A stretch of 64,000 nucleotides of DNA, taken from positions 958,501 to 1,022,500 of the forward strand of contig CAKKNE010000002.1 in assembly GCA_918797485.1 (NCBI GenBank), given 5' to 3'. A model generated the notes under the pieces. That model was not told where the DNA came from. It worked only from the letters and a program-made list of their open reading frames with translations, and did not search any database. This DNA comes from Pelagomonas calceolata. Taxonomy: Eukaryota > Sar > Pelagophyceae > Pelagomonadales > Pelagomonadaceae. Positions within the stretch are counted from its first letter, which is position 1. Every line of letters starts with the position of its first letter. Positions 43,975-54,924 of the stretch are shown one piece after another. Both the position numbers and the translations under genes were made by a program.

Positions 43975-45882
43975 ATGGCCTACGACCAGTCCATGTGGAC
44001 GCGTAGGATAAAGTACGGCTGGCTCCTCTGGGCCGCCGCCGGCACGACCTGCACCATGACCGCTTACGGTTTTCAACCGGTCTTCGCGACGGCGTGCGGT
44101 TGCATGTGGACGTTGTTGTGGATCTGCTTCAACCTGTCGACGCGAATGCTCATCTGCAACTTTTTGAATGGGTGCGTCGACGTCTTTTTCAGGCAGGTCG
44201 CCGTCGCCGGCGCCCACAAGCTGAATTTCAGTGACGAGCCGCTATTACTCGCCATAGCGCCCCACGCGAACCAGTTTATTGATCCCATGATCATCCTCAA
44301 GACCTTCGAGCGGCCTGTGGGGTTTCTTTGTGCGGCCAAGTCCATGAGGTATAAACGAGGTCCTAGCGACTTAATCGCGTTCTTCGCGAACGGCATCGAC
44401 AGCGTGCCCGTGGAACGGCCCCAGGACATCGCGACGGTCGGTAAAGGGATCATACGCGAAGTGTCCCGTGCGGACGATAAGGTAGTAGTACATGGGCAAG
44501 ATACTTCTTTCATGCAAGCCTGTAAGAGAGGAGATCAATTCTTAGTGACCAAGGGCCCCTGCAAAGGTGCCGTCGCGAAGATCCTGGAAGTTGTTAGTGA
44601 TTCTTTGGCTGTGGTCGCGGACAATGCATTCGCGGGTTCCGATGCCAATGAGGAATCGACGTACGAAAACGTCTCAGATGCGCCCTTCAAAGTACTGCCC
44701 AAAGTGGACCAGGACGTCGTGTATCAGGCCATCTACTCGCGGTTGGACTCGAATGGCTGTGTCGGCATTTTTCCGGAGGGCGGCAGCCACGATAGGGCTT
44801 CATTATTACCATTGAAGGCGGGCATCGCCGTCATGGCGCTAGGGGCCTGCAAGCAGCACGGCGAGGCCCTACGGAAACGGCTGAGAGTAGTAGCGGTCGG
44901 TTTAAATTACTTCAGCGGCCACCGGTTCCGGTCTCGCGTGTTCGTCGATTATGGAGAGCCCTTCGAAGTCTCGAGGGAGCTCGTCGACCGGTACGCGTCC
45001 GGCGACAAGCGCGGCGCCGGCGACGAACTGATGGCCCAGATTTTAACTGCTGTAAAGGCGGTCACCGTGCAGGCTCCCGACTCAGCAACGGCGGAGACGT
45101 TCTGGATGCTGCGGCGGTTGTATGTTCCCGATGGTAAAAGATTGACGCTCGAGGAGAAGGTCGCTTTGACGAGAGGTTTTGCGGATGCGGTAGAAAAAGA
45201 CAGAAATGATCCAGACGTATCTTCCGTTTTGAAGAAGGTCGAGGCCTACCACGGGCTCCTGAAACACTATTCTTTACATGATAGGCAAGTAGCGAAGGCC
45301 GGGTCTGATGTTTTGGATAGTGTCGACGCGTTAGCTATGTTAGCTTTTCGTATGGGGTTGTTGCTAGTGTACGCGGTGGCTATCTTACCGGGTACTATTT
45401 TGGCTTCACCTTTGCTCGTTATATCAGAGGTCGTATCTAGATATAAGGCAAAAGTAGCTGTGGCCGGATCCCGAGTAAAACTGAAGGGGAGAGATATATT
45501 AGCGACGTGGAAAGTGGTCTGTGGTATGGTACTGATACCAGCCTTACATACCTTTTATACGATATGCGTCTACTACTTGTACTCGTCGAAGGAGGCCGTG
45601 GCCTACTTCTTCTTCATGCCTTTTGTGAGTTATACGTCGATCATAGCTTCCGAAAACGCGTATCAAGTGTTCCGGAGCATCGGGCCGCTCTTCATGCTGC
45701 TGACGAAAAGGCAAACGGGCGTGGAACTCCGGGAGATGCGTCGTATATTAAAGAGGGACGTGCGAGAGCTGGCCCAAAAGCTAGGGTGGGCGGAGATCAT
45801 CAAAAAGGCGGACTCGCACAACGCGGGGCTCGACGAGCTGCGCAGTCCGCTGCACGTGAGCGGGTTCCCGCGGTCGGACTAG
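43975..45882 (+). CDS. GPAT/DHAPAT-type membrane acyltransferase (Sct1/Gpt2-like)
   Basis: A 635-residue protein from ATG 43975. Hydrophobic N-terminal spans are followed by acyltransferase motif I APHANQFIDPMIIL, a motif II-like GFLCAAKSM, and motif III GIFPEGGSHDRASLLPLKAG. Two or three further spans lie at about 455-580 (LAFRMGLLLVYAVAILPGT and others). The long insert between motifs I and III and the C-terminal spans match yeast Sct1/Gpt2 rather than plastid GPAT. These enzymes make lysophosphatidate from glycerol-3-phosphate or DHAP at the ER. Codon use (TTA, GTA) is somewhat AT-richer in the last third. Confidence 0.9.
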   Translation: MAYDQSMWTRRIKYGWLLWAAAGTTCTMTAYGFQPVFATACGCMWTLLWICFNLSTRMLICNFLNGCVDVFFRQVAVAGAHKLNFSDEPLLLAIAPHANQFIDPMIILKTFERPVGFLCAAKSMRYKRGPSDLIAFFANGIDSVPVERPQDIATVGKGIIREVSRADDKVVVHGQDTSFMQACKRGDQFLVTKGPCKGAVAKILEVVSDSLAVVADNAFAGSDANEESTYENVSDAPFKVLPKVDQDVVYQAIYSRLDSNGCVGIFPEGGSHDRASLLPLKAGIAVMALGACKQHGEALRKRLRVVAVGLNYFSGHRFRSRVFVDYGEPFEVSRELVDRYASGDKRGAGDELMAQILTAVKAVTVQAPDSATAETFWMLRRLYVPDGKRLTLEEKVALTRGFADAVEKDRNDPDVSSVLKKVEAYHGLLKHYSLHDRQVAKAGSDVLDSVDALAMLAFRMGLLLVYAVAILPGTILASPLLVISEVVSRYKAKVAVAGSRVKLKGRDILATWKVVCGMVLIPALHTFYTICVYYLYSSKEAVAYFFFMPFVSYTSIIASENAYQVFRSIGPLFMLLTKRQTGVELREMRRILKRDVRELAQKLGWAEIIKKADSHNAGLDELRSPLHVSGFPRSD

Positions 45883-46010
45883 GCGTTGAGGGGTAAGTAA
45901 TTCGATGAATATATCTAATTTGCTTACGCAGTCCGCGGCGATGGCGTCTCGCGCGCGTGGAGAATTGCTCGAGCCTGGAGCAGTTTGCCCTCAATATTCA
46001 ATGTGAGCGG

Positions 46011-46817
46011 ATGCGCGCCACCGAGCACGCGCTGCGCGATCCGCTCCGCGGCCTCGAGCGTCGTCACGGCCTCGCGGAGATCGTCGAGCGTGGCACCGGG
46101 GTCCTCATGGCCGCGGCGATGGGCGGAAAGGCGGAAGTGATTCGGACGCTAGTACGAGCGGGGGCGGACGTCAACATCACTCGACCCGCACTATCAGGTT
46201 TATCAGAAAAGGAGGGCGAGACTGAAAGCGCTCTGACTTTGGCTTTGGCACACGGCCGCCCAGAAACAGCTCAATTATTGCTCGATCTCGGCGCCGACAA
46301 GAAGACATTCCAGTGGATGACGCCATCTCAGAGCGTGCGTGACTTGAATGATCATCGCGTCCTTCGCATGTTCTATATCGCCGGCGTCGACCTTTCGGCA
46401 AGTACCACCGACGATGGTGAAACTTTTGAGTCAGTCTCGAGGAAATGTCTCGAGGCGTATAGAGGCAAGCAAAATGCGACATACGCGGGCTTGGCCAAGA
46501 ATTATGCTAAAATCGTGGCAATCTTTGATGGAGTGCGCGCTGCCGGCAGTTACCGAGAATTTATATTACGCGACTACAAGCAGTTGCTCCGCATTAGGTC
46601 TCTGCTGGCTCGCGGCCGCGCGACCATCCAATCCAAACACCACCCGGTGATCGCGCGCCTCTTCGGCGGAACCATCGCGTCCCGGGGCTCGCCGAAGCGG
46701 TCTCGACCGCTGGGGCGCTTCGCGGGCGTCCCCGACCCCATCTTCTGGAAGGTCCTGGAATACTATCAGCTAGGCGACTGGCGCCGACCGTGTACTCTCC
46801 CGGGCCCCTCCGTGTAA
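46011..46817 (+). CDS. Ankyrin-repeat protein
   Basis: ATG 46011 gives 268 residues; the frame extends 18 codons further without ATG. Two ankyrin repeats are visible: GVLMAAAMGGKAEVIRTLVRAGADVNI and SALTLALAHGRPETAQLLLDLGADK. The C-terminal part (YREFILRDYKQLLRIRSLLARGRA, and DPIFWKVLEYYQLGDWR) resembles the end of other ankyrin-type proteins in the window (11.4-12.7 kb has FWRVISFWRSYL). This suggests a local family. Function unknown. Confidence 0.65.
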   Translation: MRATEHALRDPLRGLERRHGLAEIVERGTGVLMAAAMGGKAEVIRTLVRAGADVNITRPALSGLSEKEGETESALTLALAHGRPETAQLLLDLGADKKTFQWMTPSQSVRDLNDHRVLRMFYIAGVDLSASTTDDGETFESVSRKCLEAYRGKQNATYAGLAKNYAKIVAIFDGVRAAGSYREFILRDYKQLLRIRSLLARGRATIQSKHHPVIARLFGGTIASRGSPKRSRPLGRFAGVPDPIFWKVLEYYQLGDWRRPCTLPGPSV

Positions 46818-46827
46818 ACTTGATGAA

Positions 46828-49800
46828 TTACACACTAATATCAGGAGAAACCTCCTTCCGAGGCGTCGTCGCCGCGAGCAACCCGGCGCGCTCATTCACC
46901 CGCGGCCGCTTCACCAACGCGGCACAGCGCGCGTACAAGTCCGCGAACGCGTGCGCCGGGGCCCGCAGGCCCATGCGGTCGCGATTCGTGTACACGAGGG
47001 CCAGGTACGTCAGAGCTCTAAAGAACACTCCCAACAGCGCCAAGACCCCGCAGTTCACCGACGCCGCCCGCGCGACGTACCCAAATAACAGTAAACCTTC
47101 CAAGGCCGACTCCATGCGCGGTTTAGCATAAAAGGCGGGTGGCATGCGCCACGCCATCGACAGCGCTAATATTTCGGCCGCATAGAGCGACTCGACGAGC
47201 CACCTCGCATAACTACCCCAAATTAACGGTTTGACGGCCAATCCTAATTTCTTGAGCTCCGATAATCGAGGTGCCACCCCCGAGAACATGGCACAAGCAA
47301 TTAACGCACTCACGGAAGACAGCTGCGCGGCCTTCGAGTCCTGGGTCACGGAGAAGACATGTGATAACCCAGAGGCCGCCAGGGCCGCGCAGAAGCAGGG
47401 CCAGAAGTAGCGCGCGAAGGAGGTGCGCGGCCGCGCCGTGGGAAACCACGTTGACAAAAAGGCCAGCGTAATTAAGAGTAGTCGTGGCAGTTCCGCTAAA
47501 CACGTCGCGACGCAGAACGCCGCGGGATCTAGACCGTATCCACTAAGTGTGGGAGAGAGTTCGCGCCACGCCGCCTGCCTCAGACCCCCAAAGGTCTTGG
47601 CGGAAGATAACGCCACCGTGCCGCCCAGCGAGAGTTGCAAGATGAACGACACCTGCTGGCAGTCCCTGAATTCAAAATGCGGGTACAGCGCACCGAGGAA
47701 GGCCCCGGCGGCGAACTGCACTCCTAATTCAAAGACGAAGTCTCCTGGATGTCTAGTATGCGCCAGTATCGCGCGGTTCAGGAACTTTGTAAATTGCGTG
47801 ACGGCGCCGGGCGCGTCGACGCCGTACGAGGCCTCCCTTAATATCTGTGAAGTGGCGCCCGGCGTCGCCGGCGCTGTCGTCGATGAGGGGATACTAAATG
47901 AATTGGACACGACGCAGTCCAAGACAAAGTCTGGAGCTGGTGCGTCGCCCTGCTGCAGGCCACACGCCTCCTCAAAGGCTCGCGCGGCTAACGACGCGGG
48001 CCCGCAATACGCAACACCAGAACCAGAAAAGACGACCGCATCATCTAAGCAGCGCCAGGCTTTGGCTGAAGGCTGATGCAAAACCGCAGCCACACAGACG
48101 CCACGCCGCGCGGCGTTCATTAACGCGCGGACGACTGCTAATGACGTGGCGGCGTCGAGGCCCGACGTCGGCTCGTCGAGCAATAACGCGGACGGGTCTC
48201 CACACAACTCCACGGCGACGGCGACGCGCTTGCGCTGGCCGCCGGACAGGCCCCGTCGCCGCGCATCTCCCGCGACGCCGATCATCGCGTCGCGCTCGTT
48301 GTGCAGGCCGAGCTCGCGGATGCAGAGCGCGACGCGCCTTTCTCTACTGTCGGCCTCCTCGGACCGCTCCCGCCGCTCGCGGATCGCCTGCGTGTTGTAG
48401 CTTCGATCGATGCGTCGCGTCGATGGCGTACGTGGTCCCCCCCACGCCATCGATGCAGCGCGTCGACGGCGTCGGAGCGGCCCCAAACGCTACGAAGTGC
48501 TAGATGCGCGCCGCTCGACGGCGTAGGAATGGTCCCAAACTCTGGGAGGGGTAGAAGAAGGACGCCGCGGACGAACCGCATAGAAGCGCAGCAGCTCCCG
48601 CACCGTCAGCCAGCCGAGTAACGCGCCGTCGTCCTGGGGCACGTAGCCCACGAGCGCCGGGTGGCATGATGATGGAGCCGCGCCGTTCAGTAATACGGAA
48701 CCGCGCACGCGCGACCCGGGCGGCGGCGCGCGGCCCGCGAGCAGATCTAATAAAGTACTTTTTCCAGCACCGGACGGCCCGATGATCGCCGCGAGGCGCC
48801 CCGCCCGTAAAGCACCGGTAGCGTTCTTCAGCGCGACGCGGCCGCCGGGCAACCTCACAGAAACCTCCGAGAACTCCACGTCTATCAAGGGCGACGCATC
48901 AGGCAAAGCGTAGGCGCCGTCCTCGTCGAAGGAAGCCCGACTCCGCGGCGGCGAGTGCGCCCGCAGGTGCCTGATGATCGCCTCATCGAAGGCCCTCAAG
49001 CTTTTATCCCGCCATATACTTCCAACGTAGTAGGCCACGCCTAACAACATCAGAGCGCCCCATGCTAAAGCTCCGAAGGACGTCCTATATCTAGGCCGCG
49101 TCATGCCCTCTCTGGTACAACTGGCGAACCACGGGCATCGGACTGGAGCATCAGAACCAAGCGCGCAGAAATGATTCAAGGGGCACTTCTGGATCTCGAC
49201 GGGCGTGTCGCAGTAGTAGCCCTCGGGGCACAGCGTCAAGTACTGGACGCCGGGGCAGGCGTGGATCTCCGGGGATTGTTCTTCTGCCGGCGCTGCATTG
49301 TGGGGAAAGACGCATCGCCTCCTATCGTAGGTCTGTAGAGATGATGAATGATGAGGCACGACACCACTTAACGGGCGACTGGCGTTGCACATGGCGCCTC
49401 GCGCGCATAAGACGAAGCACGTCTGGCCCGCCATGCAAAACGCGCCATCCGGACAAGGTTTGACCGAGGCCGTGTCATCTAAATAAAAGCCGCCGCGACA
49501 CGCCGCCGGCTGCGTCGGTTGGAGACCGCCGCAAGACGCGTCGTGCTGGTGCTTGACCATGCCCCGGAACTCGCGGGCCCCGCAGTGCCTCCTCAATAAG
49601 CGCGCGGCGCCGGCCGCGTCGAGGGACCGGGCCCAGGCGCCGTAGGCCGCGACGAACAGGTGGGCAAAGTCGTTATCTTGCGTAGGCGCCTGGCGGCCGG
49701 TCGTCTGGTGCCAGCGGTCGATGACTGCTCTTGTCGCGGCGTCATCCGCTTCCGGTGTTGCCGGGAGTTGCTTCGCGGGCAAATCTAAAGTATACCACAC

Positions 49801-49977
49801 GAAGGACGCCGGATTCGCCTCCAGCGCGTCGATCGACTGCTGCTGCCTCGCTCCGAGCTCGACTCGGAGGTATACGATTTGGTATGCGCCATACAATAAG
49901 CCGAAGACGGCAACGTAGAAAGTGACCCAGGGGACGGCGAGCAGTAATGGATGTGTTAATTTCCGTCGCTGCGGCAT
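46828..49977 (-). CDS. ABCG-type half transporter with Cys-rich lumenal domain (two exons)
   Basis: Exons 49977-48577 and 48387-46828 join in phase 0 to give 986 residues. ATG 49977 is the first real ATG. Order: an N-terminal membrane helix (VPWVTFYVAVFGLLYGAYQIVYL), a large Cys-rich extracytoplasmic domain with CPDGAFC/CPEGYYC units as in plant ABCG24/28, then a second span. The nucleotide-binding domain follows, with Walker A GPSGAGKST, signature LSGGQRKRV and Walker B ALLLDEPTSGLD. Six C-terminal spans complete the protein. The intron cuts the NBD between LRFYA and AIRERRER. ABCG half transporters dimerise and move lipids or small molecules. It converges tail-to-tail with the ankyrin gene at 10 bp. 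Confidence 0.9.
48388..48576 (-). mobile_element. Introner-like intron with terminal inverted repeats (in ABCG gene)
   Basis: A 189-bp GT-AG intron (GTTCGT...CACGCAG) placed precisely by protein continuity. Inside are GCATCGATGGCGT and ACGCCATCGACGC arms in inverted order. Its 3' end ACAACACGCAG matches that of the intron at 52964-53168 (ACAACACAG). Confidence 0.7.
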
Positions 49978-50366
49978 CGTCTGCAGTGGTATCGTCTGCA
50001 GTGGTGCGAGCGTCGCGCGGAGTTGTGTTGCTGCAGTTACTGCTTCTGCACGTGATAGAGACTTTGCACGGCCGCACAGCTCGCGCGCTGCAAAGATCTC
50101 TGTTCTCGCTGGCAAATTGGCCACCTTGCAAGCTCTGCGAGGTCCAGAACGCAAAATCCAGCCCGCAAAGGACGCCAGCGCCGCGGTAGCGCGATGCTAG
50201 CGGCCTGTAAGACACTAGCAATTCTAGCAAGCTCATCTATCCGCCTATCAACAGTTTACACTTAGAGTTTACACTCACATTCACACATATCGCGCGGCGT
50301 TTCGCCGCGCGCGCGCACGCCGTCGCCGCGACGGCGCGTCGTAGGACTTTCGCTCGCGGCGGAAGA
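49978..50366. other. Intergenic region between tandem minus-strand genes
   Basis: It holds the ABCG promoter with GCTAG element copy 6. It is also the 3' flank of the prolyl-hydroxylase gene. The longer ABCG frame runs through part of it without an ATG. Confidence 0.5.
50196..50219 (-). promoter_or_regulatory. GCTAG/CTAGC element (copy 6)
   Basis: On the minus strand it reads GCTAGTGTCTTACAGG then CCGCTAGC, the commonest form. It is about 220 bp upstream of ABCG ATG 49977, in its orientation. Confidence 0.6.
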
Positions 50367-51566
50367 CTAAAGCTCACCACGAGCCCGCTCGCGGAACGGC
50401 GGAGCTTTGTAGACGGAGCGGAGGTGGGGGTTGTGGAACTCGCCCCACTGCTCGTAGTTGTACCACGGGTCGTCCGCGCTCACGCCGAGGCGGTGCCACA
50501 TCGTCAGCGTCGTCTTGTTGCCCGCGATGACGGGACAAGCCGCGTGTTGCGTGCTTTGCGGGCCGTTTTTGTACTCGAAGAACAGCAGGTCGCCCTCGCC
50601 CGGGGAGAGCTTGAGGTCGTCGCCCGGGAAAACGGTCGAGCCGCCCTCGGCGGCCGCCTCGCAGTAGACGAGCGTCGTCGCGACGCGCTTGCCTTTTGTC
50701 CTTCCAGCGCCGTCGGTGTGAGGTTTGTACTCAAAACCGACCTTGTAGTGAAGAAAATTAATAGGTTCTTGTGCTTCGTACGGAATCCGCTCGCCCAGAA
50801 GCTCCGAGGCCAATTCAACGGTGACTGCAGCCATCGAAGTTACTGGGGCGTCGGGCTCGTTCCAGTTGATGTCCAAGTTCGTCGACAGCGTCTCGCGCGA
50901 CGACGAGAAGGACGTTTCGCCCGTGCCACCCACATGCGCGCGGCCGAGGCCGGAAACTGCGGGAGTGGTATCCACGATGTCCTGGCACTGCTTTCTGGTC
51001 GCGAAGCCCCTTGCTACCGCCACGAAGGGCGTTTCTCGAAGGACCTCGATGACCTGCCCCGGCACGCTTTCCGATGCATAGCTCCGCACCGCGCGGCTCG
51101 GCGCCGCGACCTCGCAGAGCCTCCAATAGGCTTCATTTTGCCAAAAGAGGCGCCACGCGCGCGGGTCGGCCTCGTCGACGCCGCCGAAGGCGTGCCGGAA
51201 GACGCAGCCCTGGAACGAGGGAGGAGTGAAGAAGTCCGAGGTCCCGTCGCACTTGTGCGCCGCGCGGCTCAGTTCTAGCTGGAATTCGTTCGCGTCGCCG
51301 ACCGTTATCGCGTCGTCGCCGACGCGCGCCACGACGTAGCCGTCGCCGTCGATCTCCGCTCGCACGCCGCCGCAGACGAGCTCCGTGGGAACCTCCGTTT
51401 CGAGGAGCTGGCCCGTGCGGGCCGGGATCACGGGCAGCTCTTCCGCGCCGCCCAGCGAGCATTGCACTTTGTCCGATCGCTCGTTTGCGATGGCTAGGGT
51501 GACGCGTTTCGGCGGTGCCGCGTAGGCGCACGCGAGGGCTGCGAGCAGGCATGTGTTGCGGGCCAT
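50367..51566 (-). CDS. Prolyl 4-hydroxylase-like secreted oxygenase
   Basis: A 399-residue protein from ATG 51566 with a signal peptide (MARNTCLLAALACAYAA). The P4H catalytic domain fills about 180-370: FVAVARGFATRKQCQDIV, INFLHYKVGFEYKPHTDGAG (HxD), GGSTVFPGDDLKLSPGEGDLLFF, then His and Lys in TQHAACPVIAGNKTTLTMWHR. All iron and 2-oxoglutarate ligands are kept. The N-terminal 150 residues are beta-rich and unassigned. It probably hydroxylates prolines of wall or secreted proteins in the ER. Confidence 0.9.
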   Translation of the reverse strand: MARNTCLLAALACAYAAPPKRVTLAIANERSDKVQCSLGGAEELPVIPARTGQLLETEVPTELVCGGVRAEIDGDGYVVARVGDDAITVGDANEFQLELSRAAHKCDGTSDFFTPPSFQGCVFRHAFGGVDEADPRAWRLFWQNEAYWRLCEVAAPSRAVRSYASESVPGQVIEVLRETPFVAVARGFATRKQCQDIVDTTPAVSGLGRAHVGGTGETSFSSSRETLSTNLDINWNEPDAPVTSMAAVTVELASELLGERIPYEAQEPINFLHYKVGFEYKPHTDGAGRTKGKRVATTLVYCEAAAEGGSTVFPGDDLKLSPGEGDLLFFEYKNGPQSTQHAACPVIAGNKTTLTMWHRLGVSADDPWYNYEQWGEFHNPHLRSVYKAPPFRERARGEL

Positions 51567-51925
51567 TTTGGGCAGCGCAGCGGCACAGCGATGGCGTCGG
51601 CTGCTGTAGCGCTGGCAAACGGATGCGAGTTAACGATATCCAGTAAATTTACTGCCTAATGCTTGCTTTTTTGCAGCCTTTTTTTGCGGCTGCTCGAGTT
51701 TGCTAGTGTCTTACAGGACGCTAGATGCGGCGGGAGGCAGGCGCGACCGCAGGTGGGCCATTGCGGACCTCACGAGACAAGTTGGGTTTGTTTAAGGCTT
51801 CTCGCGGAAGTTTATAACATCCTCCAAAGCGGCCAGCGCTCGCCGGTGCCACACGCCATAACGAGAGCTGCTCTCCTGCAGCCTCGGCCCGCGCGCAGCC
51901 GGACGCAGACTAGAAGCGCGGAGCG
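51567..51925. other. Divergent intergenic region
   Basis: It lies between the P4H gene (minus) and the helical-repeat gene (plus). It holds GCTAG element copy 7 and a lone CGATGGCGT half-site at about 51590. Confidence 0.5.
51702..51724 (+). promoter_or_regulatory. GCTAG/CTAGC element (copy 7)
   Basis: It reads GCTAGTGTCTTACAGG then ACGCTAG. It is about 224 bp upstream of ATG 51926, in its orientation. Confidence 0.6.
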
Positions 51926-54842
51926 ATGTCGCACTACGGAGGCGGCGCCGGCGACGACGCCCCGCCGGGCTACTCCGGCCCACCTAGAAACACGGCCCCA
52001 CCGCCGGGCTACCAGTCCTACAACTACAACCAGCCACCCCAACAATATTATCCCGCGACGCCCGTAAATGCCCAGCCGTACAACCCGCGCCAGACGCAGC
52101 ACGCCCAGGCGACGGGACGAAACGATCGCCAGTTGCCCGACGGGACCTGGGTCGATTATAAAGGAGAACCGCTGCGCCAGAACTTTGTCACGCGAGCGGA
52201 CGGTTCGATTGTATCTGAAAAGTTCGAAGTGGAGCTGAACCAGATGTACGCGCGCTGCGTGACCATGGGCGACGTTTTTAGAATTTGGAACGAGCACGGC
52301 GTGATGAACGGGATTAACTTGTCGACAGGTCTGGCTCGGTTGGGACGAGCTGTAGCTAGAGATCGCTCATTAGTTAATAGAATTCGCGACTCGTATGAGT
52401 TTAGGGACATGTGCAAACTCCTACGATCCAAATTATGCGACAACCCCGACTGGACCGGAGCTCGTCAATTGGCGACGGCGGCGCACGCGTTCGCGAAACT
52501 TAACCCGGCCAACGCGCGGGGCCAGGACACGCGCAACGAGGTCGCGGCCATGGCTACTGTGGGAAGGGCCGCCACCGCCAAAATCCGCGAGTTCAACACG
52601 CAGGAGCTTAGTAATACGGCGTGGGCGTTCGCGACGGCGCAGCATCCCGAGCCCGTGCTGTTCCAGGCCATCGGTTCTCAGGTCGTCTTGAAAGCCCCGC
52701 AGTTCAAGGCCCAGGAGATCTCCAACACGCTGTGGGCCTTCGCGAAGCTCGACGTGCCCAATGCCGACGAAGTGTTTGCGTCGCTCGCGGACGCGGCTAT
52801 AAGGTTGGCCTACAACAACCCGTCGGCCTACAACCCCCAGAACGTCTCGAACGCCCTCTGGGCCTTCGCGAAAGCAGGAAGGAGCCACCCGCAGCTCTAC
52901 GCGGCGCTGGGTCCTGTTGGTGCTAGAATTGCGCGGAACTTCTCGATGCAGGCCCTCGCGAATGTATATTGCAGTGTCCTTGAAACGAGCGTCGTCGTGC
53001 GGTCGCGTCGATGGCGTGGGGGCGGACGCGACCTCTCTGAGGCCGCGAAGCCGTCTCGAGCCGCGCTCACAGAAACTCGGCCAGGAGGCCGTGGGACCGC
53101 CCTCGACGCCATCGACGCGATGGTTCGCCGTCGTCGGCGCCGCGGATCGCCGAGCTTTCACAACACAGGTCGCCTGGGCCTACGCGCAGAACCACGAGCA
53201 GTGCCCGGAGCTCTTCAATGCGTTAGGTGATTTCGCCGCGGAGCATGTTTTGGACTTCTCCCCTACAGCGTTAGCGGACACGACCTGGGGCTTCGTGCAA
53301 TGTGGCTCGCCCAATCCGAGATTGCTTGACAGGGTCGGGGACCTACTCTATAGAAGAGCTCGCTCATTAGATTTCACGCCCCAGTCGCTCGCGAGACTCG
53401 CCCAGGCGTTTATGAGAGCGGACCAGATGGGCTCCGGGTTTCGGTTCACGGAGCAACACTTGGATGGGCTGTTGACTGGCGCGCACGCCTTCGCCACCGG
53501 TCCCAAAAATCTCAGAACGCGAGATGGGACGGACTTACTGAAGGCCTACGCCGAACTACGCTTATCCAGACACGGGCAGGACCACCATCGGCGCTTCGCG
53601 GACGTCTTCTACGCGGTCGACCAAGCTCTGGGGAGAAGTGTCCGAGACTTCTATCCCAATGATTTAGCGATTGCGGCTTCATCCTTCGCGTCCGTGAACT
53701 GCGACGCGCCTCGATTCTTCCGAGACTTGTTGAGGAACGCGGACCACTGCTTCGCGGAGCATCGAAACTCGATCCTGAAATTTGAAAGTGCGTCGGACGT
53801 CCTGAGAGCATGTGCTGCTTTGGGCTGGTTCGACGAAGACGCCATGGCGCGACTAGGACAGCTGTGTGCGGATCGAATTGATCATGCGTCGGACGATGCG
53901 TTGACCGATGCCGTCGAAGCATTGGCACGATTAGGAGGGTTACATGCCTCACCTTTGTTCCGAGCCGTCGTCGATTGCAAGCGGACCTTTGAATCAAGAC
54001 ATGCTTCGCGAATCCTCGACGCCTTCGCTCTCGCTGGCGCGTGGCACGACGACTTTTTGTCATCGTTGTCGGAGCACGCGTCGTCAGCCAAAATTTTTCT
54101 GTTTGCTGCTGCGGCTGAAAGGCCTTCACTCTTACCGCCCGGCATGAGTCCGGAACCCCTGCAGGACTCGGAGCGAAGGAAGGATATCGTCGCGAAAGTG
54201 GTGTCGGAACTCAACGAGTGGGGCTGGGCCTGCTCCACCATAGGTGGGGCCGACGCGTTGTGTGGAGACGTCTGCTGCCTGTTCGACGATCGACTCGTGA
54301 GGGACGTCGGCGGCAAGCGCGACCGGCCCGACGGCACGGCTTTATTACACGCGCGTTTGGCGCTGCGCGCGGGCCGGCGTTTGGAGTTCGTGGCGCGCGA
54401 GGCGCTCGACGAGGCGCGGGCGTCCGATAGTGCGCGCGCGGCGCTGCTCGCGCGGTTGAGAGGGGACGAGCCTTCTCCGAAGCGGGCCAAGGTCGAGGAG
54501 CCCGCGGCGGCGATGGAGACCGAGCCCACGAAGGATGAGCCGGCGGCTGAGCCGGCCCCCGAGGCTCCGGTCGAGCCCGCTCCCGCGGCGATGGAGGCAG
54601 AGCCAACGGCCACGCCGGCGCCTGCAGCCGAGCCCGCGCCGGCGGCTGAGCCGGAACCGGCGGCCGCGGCGCCGGCCGCCGCGGCCTTCGACGAGGCCGC
54701 CGCGACGAAGGAGTGCAAGAAGCTCACGGTGCCGAAGCTGCGCGCCGCGCTCGAGGCCGCGGGCGCGGACACGAAGGGCCTAAAAGCGGCGCTCGTGGAG
54801 CGCCTCGTTGGCGTCAAGCGCGCGGCCGCGCAGAAGGGGTGA
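51926..54842 (+). CDS. Helical-repeat (SNTLWAFA-type) protein with C-terminal SAP domain (two exons)
   Basis: Exons 51926-52963 and 53169-54842 join in phase 0 to give 903 residues. The junction restores a repeat (ALAN|VAWAYAQ). The N-terminus is Pro/Tyr/Gln-rich. Repeats of about 38 residues recur: LSNTAWAFATAQHPEP, ISNTLWAFAKLDVPN, VSNALWAFAKAGRSHP, LADTTWGFVQCGSPNP. These are like the RNA-binding helical repeats of RAP/FASTK/OPR proteins. A Pro/Ala/Glu linker leads to a SAP domain (LTVPKLRAALEAAGADTKGLKAALVERL) where a RAP domain would often stand. SAP domains bind DNA. A nucleic-acid-binding regulator is inferred. Confidence 0.78.
52964..53168 (+). mobile_element. Introner-like intron with terminal inverted repeats
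   Basis: A 205-bp GT-AG intron (GTATAT...CAACACAG) placed by protein continuity. TCGCGTCGATGGCGT (about 53008) and its reverse complement ACGCCATCGACGCGA (about 53107) form a 15-bp inverted repeat. Confidence 0.75.
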
Positions 54843-54924
54843 TGGAGTTGCTCTAGTTTAGATTGATGCTTAAGCTGGACGGTTGAACTAGTCACTGTCT
54901 TCGCCTCCTCAGGCTTATTCTTAG

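Noticed and set aside
53008-53121. The inverted repeat as a CRISPR or phage attachment site
   Set aside because: Only one repeat pair lies within a spliced intron of a eukaryotic gene; there is no array or integrase.
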